Shown piece after piece: positions 33,603-42,193 of a stretch of 64,000 nucleotides of DNA; position 1 is the first letter of the stretch, and each line of letters starts with the position of its first letter. Origin of the DNA: Bacillota bacterium (GTDB lineage: Bacteria; Bacillota; Clostridia; Acetivibrionales; DSM-1351). The notes below the pieces were generated by a model. It was given only the letters and a program-made list of their open reading frames with translations. It ran no database searches and was not told where the DNA came from. The position numbers and the translations under genes were made by a program. Where the stretch lies: contig JAEZRV010000031.1 of the NCBI GenBank assembly GCA_023444055.1, forward strand, positions 1 through 64,000, read 5' to 3'.

Positions 33603-34202
33603 ATGGCACAACATCTTTCAATTCGTGTACCTTGGAAAGACAACGGATATGATGGCCTGGTTTGTGATAAGCCTTGCTATAACAATGCCTGTTTACGGCT
33701 TGCAAACATAGCAGGAAGCAGATATGACGCACTTGAAATGGAACTTGCTGGATGTCCAATGAAAGGTCATGAGGCAGATTTGCCGTGTATTTCAGAGGGC
33801 GGTGCTTTTATGTCTGCAGTTAGCCACACAAAAATAACTGTTCATCCGTATAAAAAGAATAACTCAAAGTCTCATGGCCATTTCCGTGAAACTGAATTGG
33901 TCTATCCACCTTTTTCACTCCCAGCACGTCCATTTGGATGGACGATGCTACGAAAAGGAAGTGAACTGAATAACGACAATATTCGTCGTTTAGCTGAAAT
34001 GTACAATATTAAATATGATCAGGATAGAGAACCGGATTTAGGGTTTACTACAAACTGGGTGCAAGATGCCAATAATCAGCGTGCTATTTTTGAACAGTTT
34101 TATAGTAAGGTATCTCCGGGCAAGTCCTTAGTTGTTCCATATGCTAAACAGGTTCCCTTTATTGAAGATGCAAAGCGTGTTGTAATGGGAATTGGCACTT
34201 AA
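33603..34202 (+). pseudogene. N-terminal fragment of a large helicase-associated protein
   Basis: About 199 codons beginning MAQHLSIRVPWKDNGYDG, then CYNNACLRLANIA, ELAGCPMKGHEADLPCISEG, PYKKNN...HGHFRETELVYPPFSLPARP and EPDLGFTTNWVQDANNQRAI. From memory this is the conserved start of a large (roughly 1000-residue) predicted ATP-dependent helicase/nuclease protein of mobile and defence islands. The frame ends abruptly after AKQVPFIEDAKRVVMGIG with a stop, and no helicase motor follows. ATG 33603 is preferred over 33588 because the conserved N-terminus begins there. It is probably a decayed gene; a functional short form is possible. Confidence 0.6.
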
Positions 34203-34263
34203 ACCATTTCTTCCATGGAATGAGGCTCTCCAAAATGGTGTCGCAATAGCAACGATTAATATT

Positions 34264-34299
34264 AACGGTTCTGGAGAGTATTTTTCCAGAACCGTTTTT
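34264..34299 (+). terminator. Rho-independent terminator
   Basis: A 12-bp perfect stem (AACGGTTCTGGA with its complement, 9-base loop) is followed by a T-run. It isolates the second biosynthetic cluster from upstream transcription. Confidence 0.88.
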
Positions 34300-34400
34300 C
34301 GATACAAGGCGCATTAAGATTGAGCGCTTACCATGTAGATTTTTACGTTTATTTACAAAATATATTATAGATACTATATAAAATTAATTGTGTAAGAATA

Positions 34401-34429
34401 TTGAATTATAATGGGAATTCGTGTATAAT
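34401..34429 (+). promoter_or_regulatory. Probable SigA promoter of the second cluster
   Basis: TTGAAT (34401-34406), a 17-bp spacer and a perfect TATAAT (34424-34429) lie 75 bases before the first gene, right after the terminator. No riboswitch-like fold was recognised in the leader. Confidence 0.75.
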
Positions 34430-34503
34430 TATTAAATTAAAGGACACAATATAGTCTATTTTTGTAGTTGAAATTATTAATAAAAATGGAAGAGGGGAAA
34501 TTA

Positions 34504-34788
34504 ATGGAGAATTATAGTAATGATGAAACGCAGATTAAGGAACTTATTGAGAAAGCGGTATTGGATCAAGAATTCAAAACATTATTAATTGAAGATCCAG
34601 ACGAGGCAATGAAAAATTTTAAATTAACTGAAGTACAGCAATTGTTGGTAAAATCACTTCGAAGAGAAGACTTAGAAAAACTTACTCCAGAAAATCTTGA
34701 AGAATATTTTTCAGCTGATTCTGCAGTGTATACACCTGATGCTGATGAAGAACTGAATGCAGAAGAGGCAGACGAGGAGGACATATAA
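34504..34788 (+). CDS. Putative RiPP precursor with Os1348/NHLP-like leader
   Basis: A 94-residue very acidic peptide. ATG 34504 is chosen because GAAGAGGGG sits 6 bases upstream; two earlier in-frame ATGs lack this. Residues ~10-65 follow the Os1348/Franean1_4349-type leader pattern: LIEKAVLDQEFKTLLIEDPD, EAMKNFKLTEVQQLLVKSL and REDLEKL (the I-x-x-A-L-x-D-x-x-F-x-x-x-L-x-x-D-P-x-x-A-x-x-x-x-x-L-T-x-x-E formula). The tail (YFSADSAVYTPDADEELN and an Asp/Glu end) would be the core and contains no Cys. The next gene overlaps its stop (TAATG), and radical-SAM proteins and an ABC exporter follow. It could instead be a non-precursor helper with the same fold. The call rests on memory of the leader pattern. 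Confidence 0.6.
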   Translation: MENYSNDETQIKELIEKAVLDQEFKTLLIEDPDEAMKNFKLTEVQQLLVKSLRREDLEKLTPENLEEYFSADSAVYTPDADEELNAEEADEEDI

Positions 34789-35426
34789 TGGGTACGCTTG
34801 TGGGTGAATTTTTGCCAATTAGCCAGTCCGACTGCGAAGCATTTAGAACGGTTGCGTTACTTTCAAGAATGACTGAGAGAATAGAAACTTTGAGAGAAAC
34901 ACTAAGAAAAGAAACCGAGAAGACTGGAGCTGTCAATAGTTCAAAATTGATGTTTGGCTTGTTTAACTTAGTTGCTAATAATGCAAGTGATGTTTTGGAA
35001 AGCAAAACAAATGTAGAAGATGCTCTTGATATGTTTGAACAGATAATAGAGGAACAGCCTAATTACTGGCTAGCAAAAATGTATAAAATAAGAATTCAAT
35101 TAATGTTACCTAGTAGTTTTAGGGACGAGGATGAAGTAATTGAGGAAATAATGGATATGATTGAACAACAGAAAAAAGGAGAGTTCAGACCATATTATGT
35201 TATTCCTTATTTATTAATTTCCGGATTGTACTGGTCATTTGGAGAATCTGAGAAAGCAAGAGAGTTTATTTCTGAAGCAAAGAAACTTGAGGCATCTCCA
35301 ATTACTGTAATTTCAGATTTCTTAATTCTTATATTTGATGATTTGGAAACAAAATTGAGATCCTCTGGCGAACATGAATCAGCAAATGATGTTTTAGAAT
35401 TGAAAAATAAATATTTTCAAAAATAA
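34788..35426 (+). CDS. TPR-like helical protein of unknown function
   Basis: A 212-residue all-helical protein translated in TAATG overlap with the putative precursor gene (GAGGAGG upstream). Repeats such as DALDMFEQIIEEQPNYWLAK and YLLISGLYWSFGESEKAREF, ISEAKKLEASP have the spacing of tetratricopeptide repeats. No catalytic motif is visible. Translational coupling suggests that it binds the peptide or its leader, acting as chaperone or scaffold for the modifying enzymes. That role is inference. Confidence 0.6.
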   Translation: MGTLVGEFLPISQSDCEAFRTVALLSRMTERIETLRETLRKETEKTGAVNSSKLMFGLFNLVANNASDVLESKTNVEDALDMFEQIIEEQPNYWLAKMYKIRIQLMLPSSFRDEDEVIEEIMDMIEQQKKGEFRPYYVIPYLLISGLYWSFGESEKAREFISEAKKLEASPITVISDFLILIFDDLETKLRSSGEHESANDVLELKNKYFQK

Positions 35427-35437
35427 GGATTAATTTT

Positions 35438-36697
35438 ATGAATAAAGTTTTAATTATCGTACTAAGCGAGATATCTGCTGGAGAGTTAACAATTGGATAT
35501 GAATTTGGAAGTAGGCTGGATAAAAATAAATGTCAAGTTAAGTTTTTAGTTCCATCAAAATTTGTTTCTTATTTGCAAGAAAGAGGACAAGATTATGTGT
35601 CACTAAACATTAATGATGGAGCATTTAAAAACAAAACTATTGTAGACAATTTAATTAATTCATATAAACCAGATTATATATTGCTTTCAGATATATATAC
35701 AATAGAATATTCTAGGTTGTGGTCTGGTGTAAGTATGCAAATGTTGAAACAATATGCAATACCTATACTTGGAATTGATGAATATGAATATTTATCAACT
35801 AAATGTAAACCAGATTATTATGGAGGAAATTTCGAAATATTACCACCATTGCTTGATGATTGCGATTATGTTATAAGAAATTGTCCTCTAAATATTAAAA
35901 GAAATAGCCAAGATCAAACAGTGAAATGTTTTAGTTTATATGATAGAGATTTAGCGTTATCAATCGAACGTAAGTTAGAAGTAAGAAAGAAGTTAGGCGT
36001 TTCAGAATGCAATAAAATGATAATGTACTCATCTTCCTCATGGGAAAGTATAAATTTTCATGATATGCCATCTCTGGGGATGCTTATGAAATGGTTACCA
36101 GCTATTTTGCATAATTATTTAAAAGATTTAAACGTTCCAATTACATTGGTTCATGTTGGCCCAAATAAATGGGATATAGATTTAAATCAATGCGGTAAAG
36201 TTACATATATGAATTTCAGTTATTTAAACCCTACTGAATTTGATGAGTGTTTATTGTCATCTGATTTGTTTATTACTACAAATGTTGTGTCTGTTACGTT
36301 ATCAAAAGCGATTTACGGCAGTATTCCATGTATTGTATTTCAAAATTATAAGAATATTGATTTTGCAAAGCTCCAAAAGACTCTTTTAAAGCGTCCGGAG
36401 TGGTACCAGAAAATGGCCAAAGACGTTAAGTGTGTATTTCCTTTTAGGGCAGGATTTTTTGGGTGGTTTCGATTGCTTGAAGCAGTGTTAGCAGATAATG
36501 AATATACAGATACATATGAAGTGGCTCAATTATTTAAGTATGATGAGGTTTTAGAAAAACTACAAGAATATTTATTTAATGAAGACAAAATAACTGCTCT
36601 TAAAGAAAAACAGAAAGAATATATCGGCAAGGTTCTTGAATTAACAACGCCACAACAAATTATTGATGAGATTGAACAAGAAAAACATAATAAATAG
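35438..36697 (+). CDS. GT-B-like glycosyltransferase-type protein (first of two)
   Basis: A 419-residue two-domain Rossmann protein resembling MurG/UGT-like GT-B glycosyltransferases; it may belong to the poorly characterised DUF6365 group. Visible are LIIVLSEISAGELTIGYEFG at the N-terminus, LEVRKKLGV...KMIMYSSSSW at the start of the C-terminal domain, TLVHVGPNKW and a sugar-nucleotide-site-like strand with FITTNVVSVTLSKAIYGSIP. It is homologous to the protein at 42194 with the same layout (RKKLGV/REELNL, VHVGPN/VHVGKN, TLSKAI/TLAKVV). A sugar or sugar-like donor for the pathway product is likely, but the catalytic residues are not identifiable. Confidence 0.65.
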   Translation: MNKVLIIVLSEISAGELTIGYEFGSRLDKNKCQVKFLVPSKFVSYLQERGQDYVSLNINDGAFKNKTIVDNLINSYKPDYILLSDIYTIEYSRLWSGVSMQMLKQYAIPILGIDEYEYLSTKCKPDYYGGNFEILPPLLDDCDYVIRNCPLNIKRNSQDQTVKCFSLYDRDLALSIERKLEVRKKLGVSECNKMIMYSSSSWESINFHDMPSLGMLMKWLPAILHNYLKDLNVPITLVHVGPNKWDIDLNQCGKVTYMNFSYLNPTEFDECLLSSDLFITTNVVSVTLSKAIYGSIPCIVFQNYKNIDFAKLQKTLLKRPEWYQKMAKDVKCVFPFRAGFFGWFRLLEAVLADNEYTDTYEVAQLFKYDEVLEKLQEYLFNEDKITALKEKQKEYIGKVLELTTPQQIIDEIEQEKHNK

Positions 36698-36737
36698 GCT
36701 TCATTAAGTAATATTTGGAAAGTAGAGTGTTAAATAT

Positions 36738-37622
36738 ATGGATTATCAAAATTTGGGAATCAAAGAATATTTTATTAATTTAATTTTACCAAGGTCTATA
36801 AATTTGAATACAGATGTTAAGGATAAATACATAATAAGAATGCAGAACATGTATTTAGATACGCACGGAGAAATTTTAAAATGGCAGAAATTAAGTACAG
36901 AATATGAAAGAGTAATAGAGGAACAAATCTCTAGTTTTTGTGTTTTGACCAGACTTAATGTAGAAAGAGCTACATTTGAGTCATCAGAACGTAGTCCAAT
37001 GAATTGGAGTTTTGCGGCTGGGCATTCTATACCATATTTTCTACTTAGTGCCGATACTGAGGAAAAGGCCGAGTTTATTTCTCAGGCTGAAGTGTATGAA
37101 AAGGTAGCAAATCAAGTTGATAAATTCAATGAATCATTTGATAGATTTCCTAAATTGCCATCGGTATATCTGTATATCATGCAACTCTATGATATGATAG
37201 CTTTTGAAAATTTTGCAACATACTTTTCAAGTATTGATTTAAATACGAAAAAAATAGGAGAGTATGTTGAAGTAGAGATGCTTTCTTCATCAAAAGCACA
37301 GATAGGGCTTGGATTATATTCGGATGAATCATCGTTTAAAAATGGTAAATTTAAAGCCGTCTATTTAGGAGTTTCTCTTTATAAGAATCGTGAATGTGCT
37401 GTTTTTAATTACATATGTGATAAATCTAAAGTAAAAATGGAAGATGCTCAAATCAATGGTGTTAGGGAAGGAAATTCTTATTACTCTGGAACATTACTTT
37501 TAGACTTGAAAACATTTGTGCCTGTTCATGGGAGCATGATTGAAAATTATATAGCAAGGCAAAAAAAGGATAACGTTAATGTTAGAAGAGAAATTCATAT
37601 GCAGTTAGTTGAAGATAATTAA
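36738..37622 (+). CDS. Protein of unknown function in the second cluster
   Basis: A 294-residue soluble protein. It was not recognised. The sequence is mixed alpha/beta, with FESSERSPMNWSFAAGHSIP near residue 80, a helical middle (YIMQLYDMIAFENFATYF) and an alternating C-terminal part (YVEVEMLSSSKAQIGLGLYS, FKAVYLGVSLYKNRECAVFN). It ends 14 bases before the first radical-SAM gene and starts about 40 bases after the glycosyltransferase-like gene, with a weak GGAAAG signal. It might be a peptide-recognition or condensing enzyme; nothing in the sequence decides this. Confidence 0.55.
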   Translation: MDYQNLGIKEYFINLILPRSINLNTDVKDKYIIRMQNMYLDTHGEILKWQKLSTEYERVIEEQISSFCVLTRLNVERATFESSERSPMNWSFAAGHSIPYFLLSADTEEKAEFISQAEVYEKVANQVDKFNESFDRFPKLPSVYLYIMQLYDMIAFENFATYFSSIDLNTKKIGEYVEVEMLSSSKAQIGLGLYSDESSFKNGKFKAVYLGVSLYKNRECAVFNYICDKSKVKMEDAQINGVREGNSYYSGTLLLDLKTFVPVHGSMIENYIARQKKDNVNVRREIHMQLVEDN

Positions 37623-37636
37623 TCCGGAGGCGAGAT

Positions 37637-38494
37637 ATGTTCACATTACCTAAAGAGATAATGCTGGAACTTACTGATCGATGCAATTTAAATTGTGAAT
37701 ATTGTTTTAGAAGTAGTTCAAAATCAAAAGGAACTCTTATAAAATGGGATGATTTTACTACTATAGTACAAAAGTTACCCTTTGTTGAGGTGTTTGCACT
37801 TTGTGGGATGGGCGAACAACTTATTTATCCACAATTTTATGAAGTTGTTGAATATTTGGCAAGTCACCAGAAAAAGGTCGCTATAATTACAAATGGCACG
37901 GTCAAAATTAATTATGAACGGTTAATAAAAAGTGGTAATGTAGAATCTGTGACCTTTTCTGTTGATGGTGCGGATGAAGAAGTTATTCGTAGGGTGTGTT
38001 CACAATATGATTTTAATAAATTGCAAGATAATTTAATAACGGGAATGGAATACACTCAGATTAGTAAAGAAATTAACTGCGTTATGACTGAAACAAATAT
38101 CGAAGATGTTATTAATATAGTAGGTCTTTGCAGTAAGTTTGGAATTAGTAAACTGAATATGTTATTGCCAACTTATAGTGCGGATTGGGTTAAAGAGAAT
38201 ATAGTACAAATTAAAAATATTCTTAATATGATCCAAAAAGAAGCACAAGAGAAGAAAATAATATATTCGAGTCCTTATGAAAAGTATTGTTTTTACAAGG
38301 GATCGCCAATTCCTTTTGTGTCCCTAAGTGGAAATATTAGAGCTTGCTGCGATCATTTTAATAGAATACCCCGAATTGGGAATCTAGTGTCTAATGAGTT
38401 TGAAGAGCTGTTTGAGGGTAAAAGATATAGTCGATTTAACTCGGGAGAATACTGTAAAACCTGTAGTATGTATAGCTCAATGGTTAAAGAGTAA
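37637..38494 (+). CDS. Radical SAM/SPASM-like protein (first of three paralogues)
   Basis: A 285-residue radical SAM enzyme with MLELTDRCNLNCEYCFR (Cys 16, 20, 23), VFALCGMGEQLIYPQFYEVV (the GGE region written as CGxGE), ITNGTVKINYERL and SVTFSVDGADEEVI. A short SPASM-like end carries FVSLSGNIRACCDHFNRIPR, IGN and CKTCSMY, enough for one auxiliary cluster. SPASM-type enzymes install crosslinks or epimerise residues in RiPP precursors or act on small molecules. It starts behind CCGGAGGCGAG. The two paralogues at 39371 and 40323 share its length and order of motifs. Confidence 0.85.
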   Translation: MFTLPKEIMLELTDRCNLNCEYCFRSSSKSKGTLIKWDDFTTIVQKLPFVEVFALCGMGEQLIYPQFYEVVEYLASHQKKVAIITNGTVKINYERLIKSGNVESVTFSVDGADEEVIRRVCSQYDFNKLQDNLITGMEYTQISKEINCVMTETNIEDVINIVGLCSKFGISKLNMLLPTYSADWVKENIVQIKNILNMIQKEAQEKKIIYSSPYEKYCFYKGSPIPFVSLSGNIRACCDHFNRIPRIGNLVSNEFEELFEGKRYSRFNSGEYCKTCSMYSSMVKE

Positions 38495-38510
38495 GGAAAG
38501 GAGGATAAAA

Positions 38511-39332
38511 ATGGATGATGGTATTGTTGGCATTATTCCATCTGGTGGTTTAGGTAAGAGAATGAAGCCATTTCGTGCTTTTAAAGAACTTACGACAGTT
38601 GGAAGCAGAATATATGAAAGTAATGGTGAAATGCGAGAGATACCGAAGGTTCTGGGTGAATATACAATTGAAAATATGGTAAGAGCGGGTGTCAGTAATC
38701 TGGTTATTGTTATTAATGAAAACAAGAGTGAGTTGCTGAGATTCTATGGTAATGGAAGCCAGTATAAAACCAATATTGTTTATGCGTGCCAAGATATGGA
38801 CTCCGATTTATATGGTATGCCGGTGGCTTTTGAAGAAGCATATCCTTGGATTCGCAATAAAACTGTTTTTATGGGAATGCCAGATACAATTGTATTGCCA
38901 TTTGATTGTTTCGAAGTGTTATATAATGTACATAAGGAAAATAAATCAGATTTAACTTTAGGGGTATTTCCAACAGACAATCCACAGAGTTTAGCGCCAG
39001 TTGAATATGATTTAAAAACGAAAAGGGTTCTAAAAATATATGATAAACCTAAGAAAATAGACATTAGTAATACTTGGAATATTGCTATTTGGAGTAAGAG
39101 GTTTACAGAACTTATTCATGAGTATTATTGTGAAGAGTTAAGTAAAGTTCAAGATAAAAGAGAAATAATTTTGAGTGATATTTTTAATTTAGCAATTAAT
39201 CGAAATTTTGAGGTTTTTTGCCATTTCTTTGCAAAAGGACAATGCTTTGATTTAGGTAATATTAAAGAATATAATTCAACAAAGTTAATGGTTGAAAATA
39301 GTTCATTATTATATTGCAATAGTGTAGAATAA
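38511..39332 (+). CDS. Sugar-phosphate nucleotidyltransferase-like protein
   Basis: A 273-residue NTP-transferase (RmlA/GlmU-type) protein. The nucleotide-binding loop reads VGIIPSGGLGKRMKPF (G-G-x-G-x-R-x-x-P), followed by MREIPKVLGEYTIENMVRAG, ENKSELLRFYG, KTVFMGMPDTIV with the metal Asp, and a terminal FDLGNIKEYNSTK. The family makes NDP-sugars from sugar phosphate and NTP. The start at 38511 has GGAAAGGAGG upstream; a longer frame from 38394 overlaps the radical-SAM gene and is rejected. With the two glycosyltransferase-like proteins it suggests that an activated sugar, or a nucleotidyl-activated building block, is used. Confidence 0.85.
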   Translation: MDDGIVGIIPSGGLGKRMKPFRAFKELTTVGSRIYESNGEMREIPKVLGEYTIENMVRAGVSNLVIVINENKSELLRFYGNGSQYKTNIVYACQDMDSDLYGMPVAFEEAYPWIRNKTVFMGMPDTIVLPFDCFEVLYNVHKENKSDLTLGVFPTDNPQSLAPVEYDLKTKRVLKIYDKPKKIDISNTWNIAIWSKRFTELIHEYYCEELSKVQDKREIILSDIFNLAINRNFEVFCHFFAKGQCFDLGNIKEYNSTKLMVENSSLLYCNSVE

Positions 39333-39370
39333 GTCCTTTTTGTAATTTATAAAAGTACTCCAATTATAGT

Positions 39371-40318
39371 ATGGGGAGGTTGTATACATATAAATGTGTA
39401 CAAATAAAAGAAATGAATCCAGTTAGTTTATTAAAAAATAGTACGAAATCTGTCTCAATTGAGATAACCACCTGTTGTCCTCTTAATTGTGTATATTGTG
39501 AAAGAAAGATACACAACAAAACATTAACATTTGATGAGTTCTTATACCTTAAAAGTATAATAAAACAGCAACCGCTTATTAATAGGATTACATTTTGTGG
39601 AATAGGAGAAGCCTTTCTACATAAAGATTTTTATATGATGTTACAACAATTAAGTGATTATAAGATAACTATAATAACCAGTGGAACGATACTAGTTGAT
39701 TTTGATAAGTTAAGTGAGATGGAAAATGTAGATATTCTTATTTTTTCCATTGATTCAGTTTCAAGAGAAAAAGTAGTTGATATCTGCGGTGAAAATTATA
39801 ATTATGATAATTTGTTAACAAATCTAGAGAACCTTAAGAAATATAGTAAGCAAGCATTAAGGAAACGTAAATTTGTAACATCGATTATTAATTGTACTAT
39901 CAATAAATCTAATATTGAAGATATCGTCAACATGGTCGATTTTGCTTTTAAATATGGTTTTAGTGGTATTCATTTCTCTTTGCCGTGGGGTAATTACGAG
40001 TTAGTAAAAGAGCAACATCAGGTTTTAGTTGAACAGTTTAACAAGGCAATGGATAAAGCAAAAAGATATGGTATTGTTATGGAAAATCCTTTTAATTCAT
40101 ACTGTTGCATTACTCATGATCATATTATGCCATATATAGATGTAAATGGAAATATGTACTATTGTGCATATGGATTAAACAAAAAAGAGGTTTTAGGAAA
40201 TATTAAAGTGGATGCATTTGATGACATGAAAGCAAATCCAATTTATTTAGACTACATCTCTGGTGATAAGTGTAAGATATGCGATATGACTGAGTTTTGT
40301 AATTTAGAAAGAAGGTGA
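39371..40318 (+). CDS. Radical SAM/SPASM-like protein (second of three paralogues)
   Basis: About 315 residues (or 301 from ATG 39413; neither start has a well-spaced ribosome binding site, and GGGGAGG at 39373-39379 lies inside the long version). Motifs: VSIEITTCCPLNCVYCERKI (Cys 36, 40, 43 in the long form), ITFCGIGEAFLHKDFYMML, IITSGTILVDFDKL, ILIFSIDSVSREKVVDICGE. The SPASM-like tail is YIDVNGNMYYCAYG...LGNIKVDAF...CKICDMTEFC. Homology to 37637 and 40323 is visible along the whole length, so the three arose by tandem duplication. The 38-base gap before it and A/T-rich leader contain no terminator. Confidence 0.83.
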   Translation: MGRLYTYKCVQIKEMNPVSLLKNSTKSVSIEITTCCPLNCVYCERKIHNKTLTFDEFLYLKSIIKQQPLINRITFCGIGEAFLHKDFYMMLQQLSDYKITIITSGTILVDFDKLSEMENVDILIFSIDSVSREKVVDICGENYNYDNLLTNLENLKKYSKQALRKRKFVTSIINCTINKSNIEDIVNMVDFAFKYGFSGIHFSLPWGNYELVKEQHQVLVEQFNKAMDKAKRYGIVMENPFNSYCCITHDHIMPYIDVNGNMYYCAYGLNKKEVLGNIKVDAFDDMKANPIYLDYISGDKCKICDMTEFCNLERR

Positions 40319-40322
40319 TTGT

Positions 40323-41204
40323 ATGAATGAAAAAGAAAACTTTATTCATGAATTGGTTAAGCTAAAGTCTAATGCAATCGCTCTTGAGCTGACTACATAT
40401 TGCCCTTTGAATTGTATATATTGTACAAGAGAAAAAGTTGATAGAAAAAACAAAAATCTTGAATTAGAAGACTTTAATATTATAAAGGAAAAAATCAAGG
40501 GATTTGAGAATGTTGTTATTTGTGGAATCGGGGAGCCAATGGTATACCCATACATATATGATGTAATTTCGCAACTAGACAAAAATGTTCTACTAATAAC
40601 AAGTGGAACTGTTGCAATCAATTTTAAGGAGCTAAATAAAGCTGGAAATTTAAAAGTAATAGTCTTTTCTGTTGATGAACCTACAGAAGAAGGTATGAAA
40701 AAAATTGCTGAAAACTATAATTGGAACAATATGATTAGCAATTTAATAAATGCAAGGAAAGCTAGTATTCCTGTAATCGTTATTAACTGTACAGTAAATA
40801 AATATAATTATCATAATATCCCCAAAATGATAAAATTTACTCAAAGAAATAAGGTTATGGCAATTAATTTTACACTTGATATTAACGAAGAGGATATGAA
40901 AGATGTAAATTCTGAAGAACTTGAACATTATTTGAGTTACACAAACGATAAAAGTTTAAGCGGAAAACTTATGATTACATCTTCAACCAATTCATTAAAA
41001 TGTATGAGTTGGGATCGAATATTACCTTATATTACTCTTGAGGGTAAAGTTTATCCATGTTGTATAGGTTTAAAAGAGGAATTTTATTTAGGTAATATAT
41101 TTGAGAATACATTTGAAGAAATATGGAATGGTGAGCGTTACAAGGAATTTAAAACATGTGACTTTTGCTATAAGTGTAATCTATATAATAATTTTAAAAA
41201 ATAA
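40323..41204 (+). CDS. Radical SAM/SPASM-like protein (third of three paralogues)
   Basis: A 293-residue paralogue starting 4 bases after the second, behind GAAAGAAGGTG. Motifs: ALELTTYCPLNCIYCTREKV (Cys 27, 31, 34), VVICGIGEPMVYPYIYDVIS, LLITSGTVAINFKELNKAGN, VIVFSVDEPTEEG, and tail ILPYITLEGKVYPCCIGLKE, YLGNIF and CDFCYKCNLY. Like its sisters it has a C-C pair in the strand before the LGNI turn and a final C-x-x-C-x-x-C-like group, compatible with one auxiliary Fe-S cluster. Three similar enzymes may act on three positions or three successive intermediates. Confidence 0.85.
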   Translation: MNEKENFIHELVKLKSNAIALELTTYCPLNCIYCTREKVDRKNKNLELEDFNIIKEKIKGFENVVICGIGEPMVYPYIYDVISQLDKNVLLITSGTVAINFKELNKAGNLKVIVFSVDEPTEEGMKKIAENYNWNNMISNLINARKASIPVIVINCTVNKYNYHNIPKMIKFTQRNKVMAINFTLDINEEDMKDVNSEELEHYLSYTNDKSLSGKLMITSSTNSLKCMSWDRILPYITLEGKVYPCCIGLKEEFYLGNIFENTFEEIWNGERYKEFKTCDFCYKCNLYNNFKK

Positions 41205-41277
41205 GAAGTATCTAACAATCCATATCAAATAAAAATATGTGATTATTTGAAGCTTTGAAAGAAAGGGACGAATTGAA

Positions 41278-42174
41278 TTGAAAAATTTAAGCATTCATTT
41301 GACGGATCAATGTAATAACTCATGTAAGTTTTGTGTGGTTAACTCACACCAAGAAGCAAAAGAAAGAGTAAATAGGAAGGTTGTATATAACTATTTAAAG
41401 TCAAATGCAAATAAAGGATTTCAAAGGGTTAATATACATGGAGGAGAACCAACCTGTATACCTGAGTTTTTTGAATTTTTAGAGGACGTTAAAGAGTTTG
41501 ATTATCCAGAAGTCTCTCTTCAAACAAATGCTAGACTGTTAAGCGATATGGAATTTGCAAAAAAAGTTGTGGATCTAGGAGTCTCCCTTTTTGTAGTATC
41601 AATTCATGGGAAAGATGCGAAACAACATGATTATTTGACTTCTATTGAAGGCAGTTATGATGAAGCAGTTCAAGGAATAAAAAATGTATTAAGTTTAGGT
41701 GCTAGAGTTAGAACGAATACAGTTGTATGTAAACAAAACAAAGATGATTTGTCAGGAATAGTAAATAATTGTATGGATTTAGGAGTATACCATATAAATA
41801 TTTCAGGTATGCATCCAACAGGAAAAGCACTTACTAATTATGATGACGTAACACCAAAATATAATGAAATAATGACACAAGTAAAAGCAGCCGTAGACGA
41901 TGTGGCAAAAAGAGGAGTAGTTTGTACTGTTGAAGGATTTCCATATTGTTTACTTGGTGATTATACGAAATACTGTATTAAGTGGGAAGACGAACAGTAT
42001 AAATTACTCTTTAGAACTACTATTATCGAAGATTATGATTCTTTTATGCGTGGTCAGGAAAGGAAGTTTGGAAAACCATGTAAGAGTTGTACAGAAGCTG
42101 ATAAATGTGGTGGTGTTTATAAAGAGTACTTGTTGTTCAATAGTTGGGATGAATTCTCAAGTATTACCAAGTAG
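41278..42174 (+). CDS. Radical SAM protein, fourth and distinct type
   Basis: A 298-residue radical SAM enzyme starting at TTG (AAAGGGACG upstream; no ATG alternative). Motifs: LSIHLTDQCNNSCKFCVVNS (Cys 12, 16, 19), RVNIHGGEPTCIPEFFEFLE with a classical GGEP, VSLQTNARLL, LFVVSIHGKDAKQHDYLTS, and a C-terminal CKSCTEADKCGGVYKEYL Cys group. It resembles MoaA/HxsB/BlsE-like small-molecule or peptide enzymes rather than the three paralogues upstream. The CKSC...KCGGV tail is also common in radical-SAM/SPASM maturases. The substrate cannot be inferred. Confidence 0.83.
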   Translation: MKNLSIHLTDQCNNSCKFCVVNSHQEAKERVNRKVVYNYLKSNANKGFQRVNIHGGEPTCIPEFFEFLEDVKEFDYPEVSLQTNARLLSDMEFAKKVVDLGVSLFVVSIHGKDAKQHDYLTSIEGSYDEAVQGIKNVLSLGARVRTNTVVCKQNKDDLSGIVNNCMDLGVYHINISGMHPTGKALTNYDDVTPKYNEIMTQVKAAVDDVAKRGVVCTVEGFPYCLLGDYTKYCIKWEDEQYKLLFRTTIIEDYDSFMRGQERKFGKPCKSCTEADKCGGVYKEYLLFNSWDEFSSITK

Positions 42175-42193
42175 GAGGGGAAATACTCTTAAT

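Noticed and set aside
34504..34788. Acyl carrier protein for the NRPS
   Set aside because: No D-S-L phosphopantetheine site; the sequence fits a leader-like helix pattern with an acidic tail.
38394..38510. Extended N-terminus of the nucleotidyltransferase
   Set aside because: The extension lies inside the radical-SAM gene in another frame, while GGAAAGGAGG directly precedes ATG 38511.
41930..42193. Extended N-terminus of the second GT-B-like protein
   Set aside because: The extra residues are a shadow of the radical-SAM gene; MNVGIIVTSYW at 42194 matches the start of the family.
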